Assembly (NCBI GenBank): GCA_902472555.1
Contig: CABROF010000071.1
Coordinates: 1-12,964, forward strand
DNA length: 12,964 nt
From: UMGS1851 sp900555605
GTDB lineage: Bacteria > Bacillota > Clostridia > UBA1212 > UBA1255
Reading direction: 5' to 3'
The notes under the pieces: model-generated
What the model was told of the DNA's origin: nothing
Seen by the model: only the letters and a program-made list of their open reading frames with translations
Database searches by the model: none
Made by a program: the position numbers and the translations under genes
Shown here: positions 1 to 6,814 of the stretch, piece by piece
How positions within the stretch are numbered: position 1 is the stretch's first letter
How the letters are laid out: the number at the start of each line of letters is the position of its first letter

Positions 1-84
1 ATCGGAATCACCGTCGGCGGTGTGGTGATTGTTGCCGCTGTGATCTGGTATTTGATTGCAATGAAAAAGAAACACGAGAAATAA
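1..84 (+). CDS. C-terminal tail of a membrane-anchored protein (partial)
   Basis: Only the last 27 codons and the TAA stop are in the window. They encode a hydrophobic, Gly/Val/Ile-rich membrane segment followed by a basic end (AMKKKHEK). This is the pattern of a C-terminal anchor that holds an exported protein on the outer face of the membrane, with the lysines in the cytoplasm. The glycoside hydrolase two genes downstream ends in a similar way. A 33-nt gap to the next gene on the same strand suggests a shared operon. Nothing can be said about the function of the missing part. Confidence 0.7.
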   Translation: MGITVGGVVIVAAVIWYLIAMKKKHEK

Positions 85-117
85 AGAAAATCAATATACG
101 GAGAGGAGCGTTTGCAA

Positions 118-1434
118 ATGAAAAAATTTCTGTATTTTGCCGCAGTATTGCTGATCCTTTGTGCAGCCGCCGGACTGTCGGCGGGAGCGCCCGGCGCATC
201 CGCCTCAAACGATGCCGCGCTTTCGGAGGTGTATTTTTCAGGTACTGAATTTGAGGTGGGTCCGTGGCTGAACAGTAAACCGAACGGAACCTTCGACATG
301 ACATTTCACACCGCTGCGGCGTTTCAGAGCATTACCTTCATGTCTTATGCCGGAAGATCGGAAAATCAGCAGCAGGCCACGGTGCATTACAAGCTGTATC
401 AATGGTTTTATAATCGAGAAGCCACTTTGTCAAACGAACCGGTGGAGACAGGCACTTTTACAGCGGACGGAGACGGCTTTATTACGGTGCAGTTTGCCAA
501 GCAGGATCCGGGCCAGTATATTTTTGTACTGGAATATCCGCAGCAGCAGCCCGGAGCGCAGTCCTATTTTGTTGTAGGGACCGCCAAACAGCCGGCAGAA
601 AATATTTCGGTAAGCTGCTGGAATAACATCACCGAACAGGGGGATGAATTGATCTGCGGATACATTGGGTTTATACCTGCCGCCGACAATGTATATTACC
701 GTGCTTTATCTGCGGATACGGAGATTCCTGCAGATGTCCCGGTGAAGCAGCAGGTGCCTTTTTCATCGGAAACGAATCTCAGCGCTGCAAAGGTGGGCTG
801 GTGGATGGCGCTGAAGGAGAAAAAAGGCGTATTTTGTATGGCATTCCATTCGCTGTATGATTTTACCGGAATTGAGTTTTATTCTTATGGCGGAGAACAG
901 GAGCATATTGTACAGTATGCGCTGTATCCGTGGCCGGACGCGGAGCCTGTCGAGATCGCCGCGGACGGAACGGCCGCGATTGCACAGACTCCGGTATACC
1001 AGGGAAGCGCGGCATACACCTCCAACGGCCTGCGGACGGTTTCTTTTGGAAAATCAGTTGAAAAGGGACAATATCTTTTTGTCATTACATATGACCCTGC
1101 GGCGCAGACTTCTGCTTCCGACAATCATTTTGTAATAGGTGTAGCAGAGGCGGATCCGGAGCTGCCGCTTCAGATCGATTCCAATGGCGTAGTGGATCAT
1201 GAGACCTATGGACAAACCATTGTGCAGAATGGCTTCTGCGGCAGTTTGATTGCAGCGGCTCCCGCGGGAACAGATGTATTTTTTGCACCTCTGGTCCGCG
1301 GAAATGTGCCGGATACGCAGCCGGATACCCCTCCGCATACAGAAACCGGGGATATGAGCAGCTGCCTCCTTTTGGCCTGCTGCCTGCTTCTGCCGTTTTG
1401 TCTGAATATGGTTAGGAGAAAAGATCCTATATGA
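118..1434 (+). CDS. Exported protein with two copies of an unrecognised domain and a C-terminal anchor
   Basis: A 438-residue protein. I chose ATG 118 because GAGAGGAG at 101-108 sits 9 nt before it; an in-frame TTG at 112 would be only 3 nt away. Residues 1 to about 29 form a signal peptide (MKKF, hydrophobic core, cleavage near GASA). The mature part is a tandem duplication, about 36-197 and 218-391. Matching landmarks are HYKLYQW/QYALYPW, GQYIFVLEY/GQYLFVITY, YFVVGTAK/HFVIGVAE and CGYIGFIPA/CGSLIAAAP. A Pro/Thr/Asp linker, the sequence TETGD (408-412), a hydrophobic stretch (about 414-431) and RRK follow; this resembles a sortase sorting signal with a degenerate motif, or a plain membrane anchor. 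I do not recognise the domain. The beta-rich look and the neighbouring glycosidase make a glycan-binding surface role plausible, but that is inference. Its stop overlaps the next start (ATGA). Confidence 0.9.
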   Translation: MKKFLYFAAVLLILCAAAGLSAGAPGASASNDAALSEVYFSGTEFEVGPWLNSKPNGTFDMTFHTAAAFQSITFMSYAGRSENQQQATVHYKLYQWFYNREATLSNEPVETGTFTADGDGFITVQFAKQDPGQYIFVLEYPQQQPGAQSYFVVGTAKQPAENISVSCWNNITEQGDELICGYIGFIPAADNVYYRALSADTEIPADVPVKQQVPFSSETNLSAAKVGWWMALKEKKGVFCMAFHSLYDFTGIEFYSYGGEQEHIVQYALYPWPDAEPVEIAADGTAAIAQTPVYQGSAAYTSNGLRTVSFGKSVEKGQYLFVITYDPAAQTSASDNHFVIGVAEADPELPLQIDSNGVVDHETYGQTIVQNGFCGSLIAAAPAGTDVFFAPLVRGNVPDTQPDTPPHTETGDMSSCLLLACCLLLPFCLNMVRRKDPI

Positions 1435-3425
1435 AACGCTTCCTTTATCTATTTTTTACATTTTTAATGATTTGGCCGATTTTGCTTGCGGGATGGACGC
1501 TGCCGTCCCGCGGCGCGGCGGATCCCACCACCTGGACTGCGGTGGATGGTTTGGGAAGAACACTGCCGGACAGCAAGGCGGCGGGAACTCCGCGGAAGGA
1601 CAAGTATGTCGGAATGTTCTACTGGACCTGGCATGACTACTTTTCCGTATGGACGCCGCGGAATATTACAAGCATTTTAGCGGAATATCCGGAAGCTGCC
1701 AATGATTTTTCCCATCCGGCCTGGGGGAATACGGATAGCGGCGTCCCCTGCTTCTGGAATGAACCGCTTTACGGGTATTACAGCAGCAAGGATCCATATG
1801 TGATTCGAAAACATGCGGAGCTTTTAGCGGACGTCGGCGTGGATGTGATCTTTTTTGACTGCACGAATGATACTTTACTTTTTTTGGATGCCTGCAATGT
1901 CCTTTTCGAGGTATTCACACAGGCCGAGAAGGAAGGCGTCCGCGTTCCGAAGATCGCGTTTATGCTGAATATCAATCCGCTGTATATGATGGAAAATAAC
2001 AGGGCGGAGCTCAAAACACTGTATCGCTCCATTTATCAAAAGGGCCAGTATCAGAATCTGTGGTTTTATTGGGAAGGAAAGCCGCTGGTGCTGTCTACGG
2101 CGGAATGTCTTGATCCATCCGTCCCAATTGAAAAAGAAATTTTGGATTTTTTTACGTTCCGCAGAAGCGATGATTCCTTTTTTACGGAGGATACCGCCTA
2201 TTCCGATTCCATGTGGGGCTGGCTTTCCGTCTATCCGCAGACAAAATACGGTGTGCGGGAGGACGGCTCCGTAGAACAGATGTGTGTGGGAATTGCACAG
2301 AACGCCAACGAATACGGACTTACGGCTATGAACGATCCCCGGGGTGGGGTCCATGGCAGAAGCTATACGGAGGGGCCTTATTCTTACTCCTATCTTTACC
2401 GCGGACAGACCGTCACAGCAGACCGCAATACAGCGGATGCCGTCTGCTATGGCTTGAATTTTCAGCAGCAATGGGATTACGTGCTGGAGGTGGACCCGGA
2501 TTTTGTATTTGTCACCGGATGGAATGAATGGATCGCCGGACGCTGGGAAAAATGGATCAATGTTGAGAATGCGTTCCCGGATCAATATAACGATGAATAC
2601 AGCAGAGATATTGAGCCCTCCGCAGGAAAGCTGAAGGATCACTATTATTACCAGCTGGCGGCAAATATACGGCGCTTTAAAGGTGTCAATGAAACGCAGC
2701 TTTATACGCAGCAGCATACCATCGACATCTCAGGTGATCCGGGACAGTGGGACGCGGTGTCCGCAGAATTTACGCATTATACAGGTAGCACCCGGGCAAG
2801 AGATTTCCGCGGGTACGGGGCCTGTCGGTATGAATCAGATACCATGCGCAATGATATCGTGCGGACAAAAGCGGCATATGATGCGGAATATCTATATTTT
2901 ATGGTAGAAACAAAGGATACGCTTTCTCCGTCCTCTGATCCGGGCTGGATGCGTCTGCTGATTGATACCGTTCCGGCTTCTGAAAACTCCCGTGATTGGG
3001 AAGGGTTCGAATTTATTGTAAACCGCGTTTCACCCAATGCGGACACAGCGCTGCTGGAGCGCAGCACCGGCGGCTGGAATTGGGAGCCTGTGGGAGAAGT
3101 AGCGTATACGGTTCAAGATCGTGTGCTCCAGATTGCGATTCCCCGCAGACTGCTCGGGATGGAGGAAACAGTGAATTTTCATTTCAAATGGTCGGACAAT
3201 ATGCAGGCAGACGGAGATATTTTAGACTTTTATCAATCGGGAGATGTTGCGCCGGGCGGAAGATTCATGTATACTTTTTACACCACAGAAGCTGTGGAAG
3301 AAAAACCGGCAGCAAAAACCTCCTTTACCCTGCCTTGGTATGCGATTTTGAGTTTGTGCCTGGCGGCAGCCGCGCTGTGCATCGCCGTAGTCAGCCGGAT
3401 TTTTTTCTTCCGCAAGCGGAAATAG
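1431..3425 (+). CDS. Membrane-anchored GH99/GH71-like glycoside hydrolase with CBM9/DOMON-like module
   Basis: A 664-residue exported protein whose ATG overlaps the previous stop by 4 nt, so the two are probably translationally coupled. Residues 1 to about 30 are a signal peptide. Residues about 57-420 resemble the GH99/GH71-like (WbsX-related) barrel: YVGMFYWTWH (59-68), NEPLYGYY (110-117), ADVGVDVIFFDCTND (about 133-147) and a late GWNEW (363-367). The Glu in such NEW motifs is a candidate active-site acid, but I cannot assign catalytic residues with certainty. Residues about 428-630, beginning TIDISGDPGQWDAV, look like a CBM9/DOMON-like beta-sandwich, a type that often binds sugars. A membrane helix (about 635-657) and a basic tail (FFRKRK) anchor it to the outer membrane face. 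It probably cleaves a glycan at the cell surface; the linkage and substrate are unknown. Family assignment is from motif memory, not a search. Confidence 0.82.
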   Translation: MKRFLYLFFTFLMIWPILLAGWTLPSRGAADPTTWTAVDGLGRTLPDSKAAGTPRKDKYVGMFYWTWHDYFSVWTPRNITSILAEYPEAANDFSHPAWGNTDSGVPCFWNEPLYGYYSSKDPYVIRKHAELLADVGVDVIFFDCTNDTLLFLDACNVLFEVFTQAEKEGVRVPKIAFMLNINPLYMMENNRAELKTLYRSIYQKGQYQNLWFYWEGKPLVLSTAECLDPSVPIEKEILDFFTFRRSDDSFFTEDTAYSDSMWGWLSVYPQTKYGVREDGSVEQMCVGIAQNANEYGLTAMNDPRGGVHGRSYTEGPYSYSYLYRGQTVTADRNTADAVCYGLNFQQQWDYVLEVDPDFVFVTGWNEWIAGRWEKWINVENAFPDQYNDEYSRDIEPSAGKLKDHYYYQLAANIRRFKGVNETQLYTQQHTIDISGDPGQWDAVSAEFTHYTGSTRARDFRGYGACRYESDTMRNDIVRTKAAYDAEYLYFMVETKDTLSPSSDPGWMRLLIDTVPASENSRDWEGFEFIVNRVSPNADTALLERSTGGWNWEPVGEVAYTVQDRVLQIAIPRRLLGMEETVNFHFKWSDNMQADGDILDFYQSGDVAPGGRFMYTFYTTEAVEEKPAAKTSFTLPWYAILSLCLAAAALCIAVVSRIFFFRKRK

Positions 3426-3447
3426 AAGAAAGAGGGGAACAGCTATA

Positions 3448-4455
3448 ATGGATTCATTTCACTTCGAGCCGCTGAAGCAGGTTCCGAGAGGCGTGATTGT
3501 TGATACGGATATCGGACCGGACTGCGACGATGTGGGCGCGCTGGCGGTTCTGCATGTATTGGCGGAGAAATATCGGATTCCGATCTTGGGAATTGTAAAT
3601 TGCACATCCAATATTTACGGCTGCGGCGCAATCGATGTGGTAGGAAAGTACTGCGGAAATGGGAATGTGCCGGTGGGGATTTACGGAAAGTCCGGTTTTT
3701 TGGACGGTCCCGAGACCATGTATTATAATCGGTATCTTACGGAGACCTTTCACTCCATATATGCGCCGGAGCACGAAACAGGCGGCGAGGCCGCCTGTCG
3801 GGCGGACGGACAGAAGCCGGAGGAGGCTGTGGCGCTTTACCGGCGTTTGCTGGCAGAGGCCGCACCGAAAAGTATTATGCTCATTACCATCGGACCGCTG
3901 AATAATCTTGCAGATCTGCTTCAAAGCGGCGGGGACGCGGTGAGTCCCAAGAGCGGGCGCGAGCTGGTCGCAGAAAAGGTATACGCGGTGGTGGCCATGG
4001 CCGGCTGCACCAAGACCAAACAGCGGGAGTACAATATTATCTGCGATGCAGAAGCCGCGCAGATTTTTTTGGAGACGATCCCTGTCCCGGTGGTCTTCAG
4101 CGGTTTTGAGGTGGGACTGGCGGTGATGTCGGGCTTTTACGGCAAAACGCCGGAGAATGCCGAACAAAACCCGATTTTTCAGGCTTATAGACTTTACTCG
4201 GAAAAAGCGTTCCGGAATGATGACTACATAAACCGCAGCTTTGATCTGACTGCCGTGCAGTTTGCATTTGAGGGCGAAGGCGCGTATTACCGGATGTCCG
4301 GCCCCGGCACGATGAAAATAGACCGCGGCGCGGAGGATGCCACGGAATTTGTTCTGCATCCGGAGGGCAGCCAGTATTATATGGAGCTGGCCTGTGAGGC
4401 GCAGGCACTTTCGGCGCTGCTGAGCGAATACCTGCTGCATGCGGGAAATTGTTAG
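3448..4455 (+). CDS. Nucleoside hydrolase family protein (IUNH fold)
   Basis: A 335-residue cytoplasmic protein without signal peptide. AGGGGA at 3433-3438 lies 9 nt before the ATG. The N-terminal VDTDIGPDCDDVGALA (about 18-33) is the calcium and ribose binding aspartate cluster of the inosine-uridine nucleoside hydrolase family, in the variant with extra residues between the Asp groups. ITIGPLNNLADLL (about 146-158) is another family hallmark. The late motif reads RSFDLTAV (263-270): the metal-binding Asp (D266) is kept, but the preceding position, His in classical enzymes, is Phe. The family hydrolyses the N-glycosidic bond of ribonucleosides to base and ribose. The altered motif means that purine/pyrimidine specificity, or even a nucleoside substrate, is not assured. 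The sugar kinase 13 nt downstream fits phosphorylation of the released ribose. Confidence 0.9.
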   Translation: MDSFHFEPLKQVPRGVIVDTDIGPDCDDVGALAVLHVLAEKYRIPILGIVNCTSNIYGCGAIDVVGKYCGNGNVPVGIYGKSGFLDGPETMYYNRYLTETFHSIYAPEHETGGEAACRADGQKPEEAVALYRRLLAEAAPKSIMLITIGPLNNLADLLQSGGDAVSPKSGRELVAEKVYAVVAMAGCTKTKQREYNIICDAEAAQIFLETIPVPVVFSGFEVGLAVMSGFYGKTPENAEQNPIFQAYRLYSEKAFRNDDYINRSFDLTAVQFAFEGEGAYYRMSGPGTMKIDRGAEDATEFVLHPEGSQYYMELACEAQALSALLSEYLLHAGNC

Positions 4456-4468
4456 GGAGGGACGTCCG

Positions 4469-5347
4469 GTGAAAATATTGAATTACGGATCATTGAACAT
4501 TGATCATGTTTATCAGGTCGGTGCATTTGTACAGGCCGGAGAGACGATCTCTGCCTCTGCCTACCAGACGCACACCGGCGGGAAGGGGCTAAATCAGTCC
4601 ATTGCACTGGCAAGAGCAGGCGCCGAGGTGTATCACGGCGGAAAAATCGGCCGGGACGGCCTTGCGCTGAAGCATTTCTTAGAACAGAACGGCGTGGACT
4701 GCCGGTTCCTTACGGTGGATGAGCAGGTAGCCACAGGCCATGCCATTGTTCAGGTGGCGCCTTCGGGCGAGAACTGCATTATCATTTACGGCGGAGCAAA
4801 CGCGGCCATCACACATGATGAAATCGACCGTGCGCTGGCACATTTTACCGCCGGCGATTATCTTTTGCTGCAAAACGAAATTTCAAATACGGAATATCTG
4901 ATCACCCAGGGGCATGCGCGCGGGATGAAGGTAATTCTGAATCCGTCGCCGATTACGGAGGAGCTGCTCCGCTGCCCTGTCCTCCATGCGCTTGACTGGG
5001 TGATTCTGAATGAGACAGAGGCGGCGGCATTTTCCGGTGAGACGGAGCGGCAGGCCTGTATCCGAAAATTAAAGACTATTTTTCCGTCTGCGGGAATCGT
5101 ACTGACCGCCGGATGTGCGGGCGCGGTATGCTTTGCAGATGGAGAGGAGTGTTTTGTGCCTGCTGCTTCTTACGGCAGTGCCGTAGACACTACCGGCGCC
5201 GGCGATACGTTTACCGGATACTTTTTCGCGGGCATCGGCGCCGGCGGCAATATCAAAGAGAGCATGCTGCTTGCGGCAAAGGCATCTGCTTTAGCCGTAA
5301 CACGCAAGGGTGCGGCAGAAGCGATTCCCCGCCGGAACGAACTGTAA
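4469..5347 (+). CDS. PfkB-family carbohydrate kinase, ribokinase-like
   Basis: A 292-residue sugar kinase from the GTG at 4469. AGGGAGG (4454-4460) precedes that GTG by 8 nt, and the conserved core starts at once with VKILNYGSLNIDHVY. An upstream in-frame ATG at 4439 lies inside the previous gene and has no comparable ribosome binding site. PfkB signature 1 is THTGGKGLNQSIALARAG (about 34-51). Signature 2 is DTTGAGDTFTGYF (240-252), with D246 the expected catalytic base and GAGD the anion hole. NPSP and ILNETEAAAF are typical ribokinase-group elements. The enzyme transfers phosphate from ATP to a sugar hydroxyl. Next to a nucleoside hydrolase the simplest role is ribose to ribose 5-phosphate, feeding the pentose phosphate pathway. 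Fructose or another furanose cannot be excluded. Confidence 0.92.
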   Translation: MKILNYGSLNIDHVYQVGAFVQAGETISASAYQTHTGGKGLNQSIALARAGAEVYHGGKIGRDGLALKHFLEQNGVDCRFLTVDEQVATGHAIVQVAPSGENCIIIYGGANAAITHDEIDRALAHFTAGDYLLLQNEISNTEYLITQGHARGMKVILNPSPITEELLRCPVLHALDWVILNETEAAAFSGETERQACIRKLKTIFPSAGIVLTAGCAGAVCFADGEECFVPAASYGSAVDTTGAGDTFTGYFFAGIGAGGNIKESMLLAAKASALAVTRKGAAEAIPRRNEL

Positions 5348-5356
5348 TGCCGCATA

Positions 5357-5390
5357 GAACGGGGCGGCGCTTAATAAAGCGTTTCCGTTC
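5357..5390. terminator. Imperfect hairpin between convergent genes, possible terminator
   Basis: The 54-nt gap between the kinase and the convergent AraC gene contains a stem-loop. The outer arms are GAACGG (5357-5362) and CCGTTC (5385-5390). The inner arms are CGCTT and AAGCG around an AATA loop, with a mismatched stretch between them. Its position suits a bidirectional terminator, but neither strand has a clear T-run after the stem, so intrinsic termination is uncertain. Confidence 0.4.
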
Positions 5391-5401
5391 CGGCAATCAG
5401 C

Positions 5402-6532
5402 TCATGTGCGTCCCGCAGGAGGATTTTCAACCGAAGCGGGGCGCTCTTTTTTATATTCCGAGGGTGACCGCCCGGTCCAGGTCTTGAAGCGTGCCGTAAA
5501 ATTGCTGGCTGACGGAAAGCCGCTCTCCAGGGCGATGGCGCTGATCTTTTTGTCGGTCTTCTCCAGAAGCCCGCGGGCATGCTCCAGTCTAAGCTGAATC
5601 AGATATTCCAGCGGATGCATACAGGTGTACTGCTTGAATTTCCGGATAAATACGGTTTTACTCACATGATAGTCCGCGATGATATCCTTAATTTTGATGT
5701 CAGCGGTAAAATGTTCGTTCATATAAGCAATGGCGTCCAGGAGCCAGTCCGGGTGATCCACGGAGATCCGATCGTGATCCGGTGTTCGGAATACCTGATA
5801 GCGCGTTTTGATATAATCCGTCAGCGTCATATGCTCATAAAGCCAAAAAAGCTTCTCAAGCTGCTGCGGCGCGATTTTAAAATGATTGCAGATCTGGGAT
5901 CGGGTGATTACGGTGTGCATATTATTTTCAATATATAGCTTGATATCGTTGAATTGCTTCATGCTGCCGCTGCCGCATACCGGATCCGCCGTATCGTCTC
6001 CGGTATGCCCGATCCAGTCGGAGCACTGACGGAGAATATCATTTAAGAATGCAACGATGGCGGAACAATTATCCAGTGCTTTTCCGTAATCCCCGCTGTT
6101 GAGATTCGGCTTCAGCAGCCGGTAAAAGGCAAAAGCCCTGTCCGGATCCGGGAGCGTTACCGGGTGAAAGGAATTGCCGGGGTTGAGCAGGCGGAAATAT
6201 TCGGCCATACCGTTTCCCGTCAGGTGAAACCAGAGACTGTGCCATTCGCTGCCTTCTGTTTTATATGTATGCATTTCCGCTCCGTCAATGAGACAGATCT
6301 GGCAGGGCTTCAGCAGTACCTGCGTCTGCCGGTAAGAAACCCTTCCGCAGCCCGAAACGGTATAGAGCAGATAATAGTCATTGGGATTGCGCCGCTTGGT
6401 ATAGTACCCCGGCCCTTCCCGCCAGCTACCGATATGACGGATTGCAAAGGGCAGCAGCTGTTCAAAGGGCGTAAGAAAATTTGTAAAATCCTCTTTTTCA
6501 ATGTGATCCCAGGTATAGCGAAGAAAAATCAA
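5402..6532 (-). CDS. AraC-family transcriptional regulator with an extra HTH-like segment
   Basis: A 376-residue protein from the TTG at 6532-6530. GGGGGA (6544-6539) is 6 nt upstream of that TTG. The in-frame ATG nearer the 5' end of the open frame lies between the -35 and -10 boxes of the promoter at 6636-6609, so longer versions would not be transcribed. Residues about 28-106 look like an AraC-type cupin sensing domain (DYYLLYTVSGCGRV, LKPCQICLIDG). Residues about 264-363 form the usual two-HTH DNA-binding domain, with YLIQLRLEHARGLL and ALESGFPSASNFTARFK as hallmarks. Residues about 194-246 form a second copy of the first HTH, colinear with 264-317 and without gaps over nearly 50 residues. 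Typical family members have 280-300 residues. Such regulators usually respond to a sugar and control carbohydrate genes. The convergent surface-glycan operon or the divergent promoter are the obvious candidate targets, but neither is shown. Confidence 0.9.
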   Translation of the reverse strand: MIFLRYTWDHIEKEDFTNFLTPFEQLLPFAIRHIGSWREGPGYYTKRRNPNDYYLLYTVSGCGRVSYRQTQVLLKPCQICLIDGAEMHTYKTEGSEWHSLWFHLTGNGMAEYFRLLNPGNSFHPVTLPDPDRAFAFYRLLKPNLNSGDYGKALDNCSAIVAFLNDILRQCSDWIGHTGDDTADPVCGSGSMKQFNDIKLYIENNMHTVITRSQICNHFKIAPQQLEKLFWLYEHMTLTDYIKTRYQVFRTPDHDRISVDHPDWLLDAIAYMNEHFTADIKIKDIIADYHVSKTVFIRKFKQYTCMHPLEYLIQLRLEHARGLLEKTDKKISAIALESGFPSASNFTARFKTWTGRSPSEYKKERPASVENPPAGRT

Positions 6533-6566
6533 AAAGATTCCCCCTTTTTGCGATGACGCGCCGATG

Positions 6567-6592
6567 CGCCGTACGGCGGATGCCGGATCCGG
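6567..6592. repeat. Two palindromes in the AraC gene 5' leader
   Basis: Two perfect palindromes lie between the AraC gene promoter and its TTG start: CGCCGTACGGCG (6567-6578) and CCGGATCCGG (6583-6592). They are within the predicted leader RNA, about 10-35 nt after the likely transcription start. They could be operator sites for autoregulation or short hairpins in the leader. Function is not established. Confidence 0.4.
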
Positions 6593-6608
6593 TTGCAACT
6601 TGATTTTA

Positions 6609-6636
6609 ATTATACTTTGCATTTCTCTCCTGTCAA
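6609..6636 (-). promoter_or_regulatory. Sigma-A promoter of the AraC-family gene
   Basis: On the - strand TTGACA (6636-6631) and TATAAT (6614-6609) are both exact consensus boxes, separated by 16 nt. Transcription would start near 6602, giving a leader of about 70 nt before the TTG start. This promoter helps to fix the gene's start. Confidence 0.85.
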
Positions 6637-6666
6637 TCATCATTCTGCGGACAGATCCTCCGGAAA

Positions 6667-6689
6667 ATACAGGCTGTATGCATATGCAT
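6667..6689. promoter_or_regulatory. Overlapping palindromes between divergent promoters, candidate operator
   Basis: Between the two divergent -35 boxes are ATACAG-G-CTGTAT (6667-6679) and the perfect palindrome ATGCATATGCAT (6678-6689), sharing two bases. The second ends 3 nt before the -35 box of the rightward promoter. The placement suits binding of a regulator that touches one or both promoters. The neighbouring AraC protein is a candidate, although AraC proteins more often use direct repeats. Confidence 0.4.
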
Positions 6690-6692
6690 TGC

Positions 6693-6721
6693 TTGACAGG
6701 ACAGCTGCGATTCACTATAAT
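6693..6721 (+). promoter_or_regulatory. Sigma-A promoter of the pseudouridine synthase and ABC gene cluster
   Basis: TTGACA (6693-6698) and TATAAT (6716-6721) are exact consensus boxes with a 17-nt spacer. Transcription would start near 6728, leaving a leader of about 87 nt before the ATG at 6815. No other clear promoter was seen before the downstream ABC genes, so this one may drive all four genes. Confidence 0.85.
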
Positions 6722-6814
6722 TATTTTTACCATTTACAAGGAACTCTGCATCTGATAAGCTATTTGCGTTTTTCTGTGTGAGAGTGTAAAAGTTTGGCAG
6801 GGAAGGGTTTGGGT

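Noticed and set aside
1875..2717. 280-codon open frame on the - strand inside the glycoside hydrolase gene
   Set aside because: The glycoside hydrolase reading frame carries a signal peptide, family motifs and an anchor; the antisense frame has none.
3454..4440. 328-codon open frame on the - strand opposite the nucleoside hydrolase gene
   Set aside because: The + strand protein has clear family motifs and a ribosome binding site; the antisense translation has no domain and is a codon-bias shadow.
4439..4468. Longer kinase start at ATG 4439
   Set aside because: It lies within the previous gene without a good ribosome binding site, while AGGGAGG is correctly placed for the GTG at 4469, where family homology begins.
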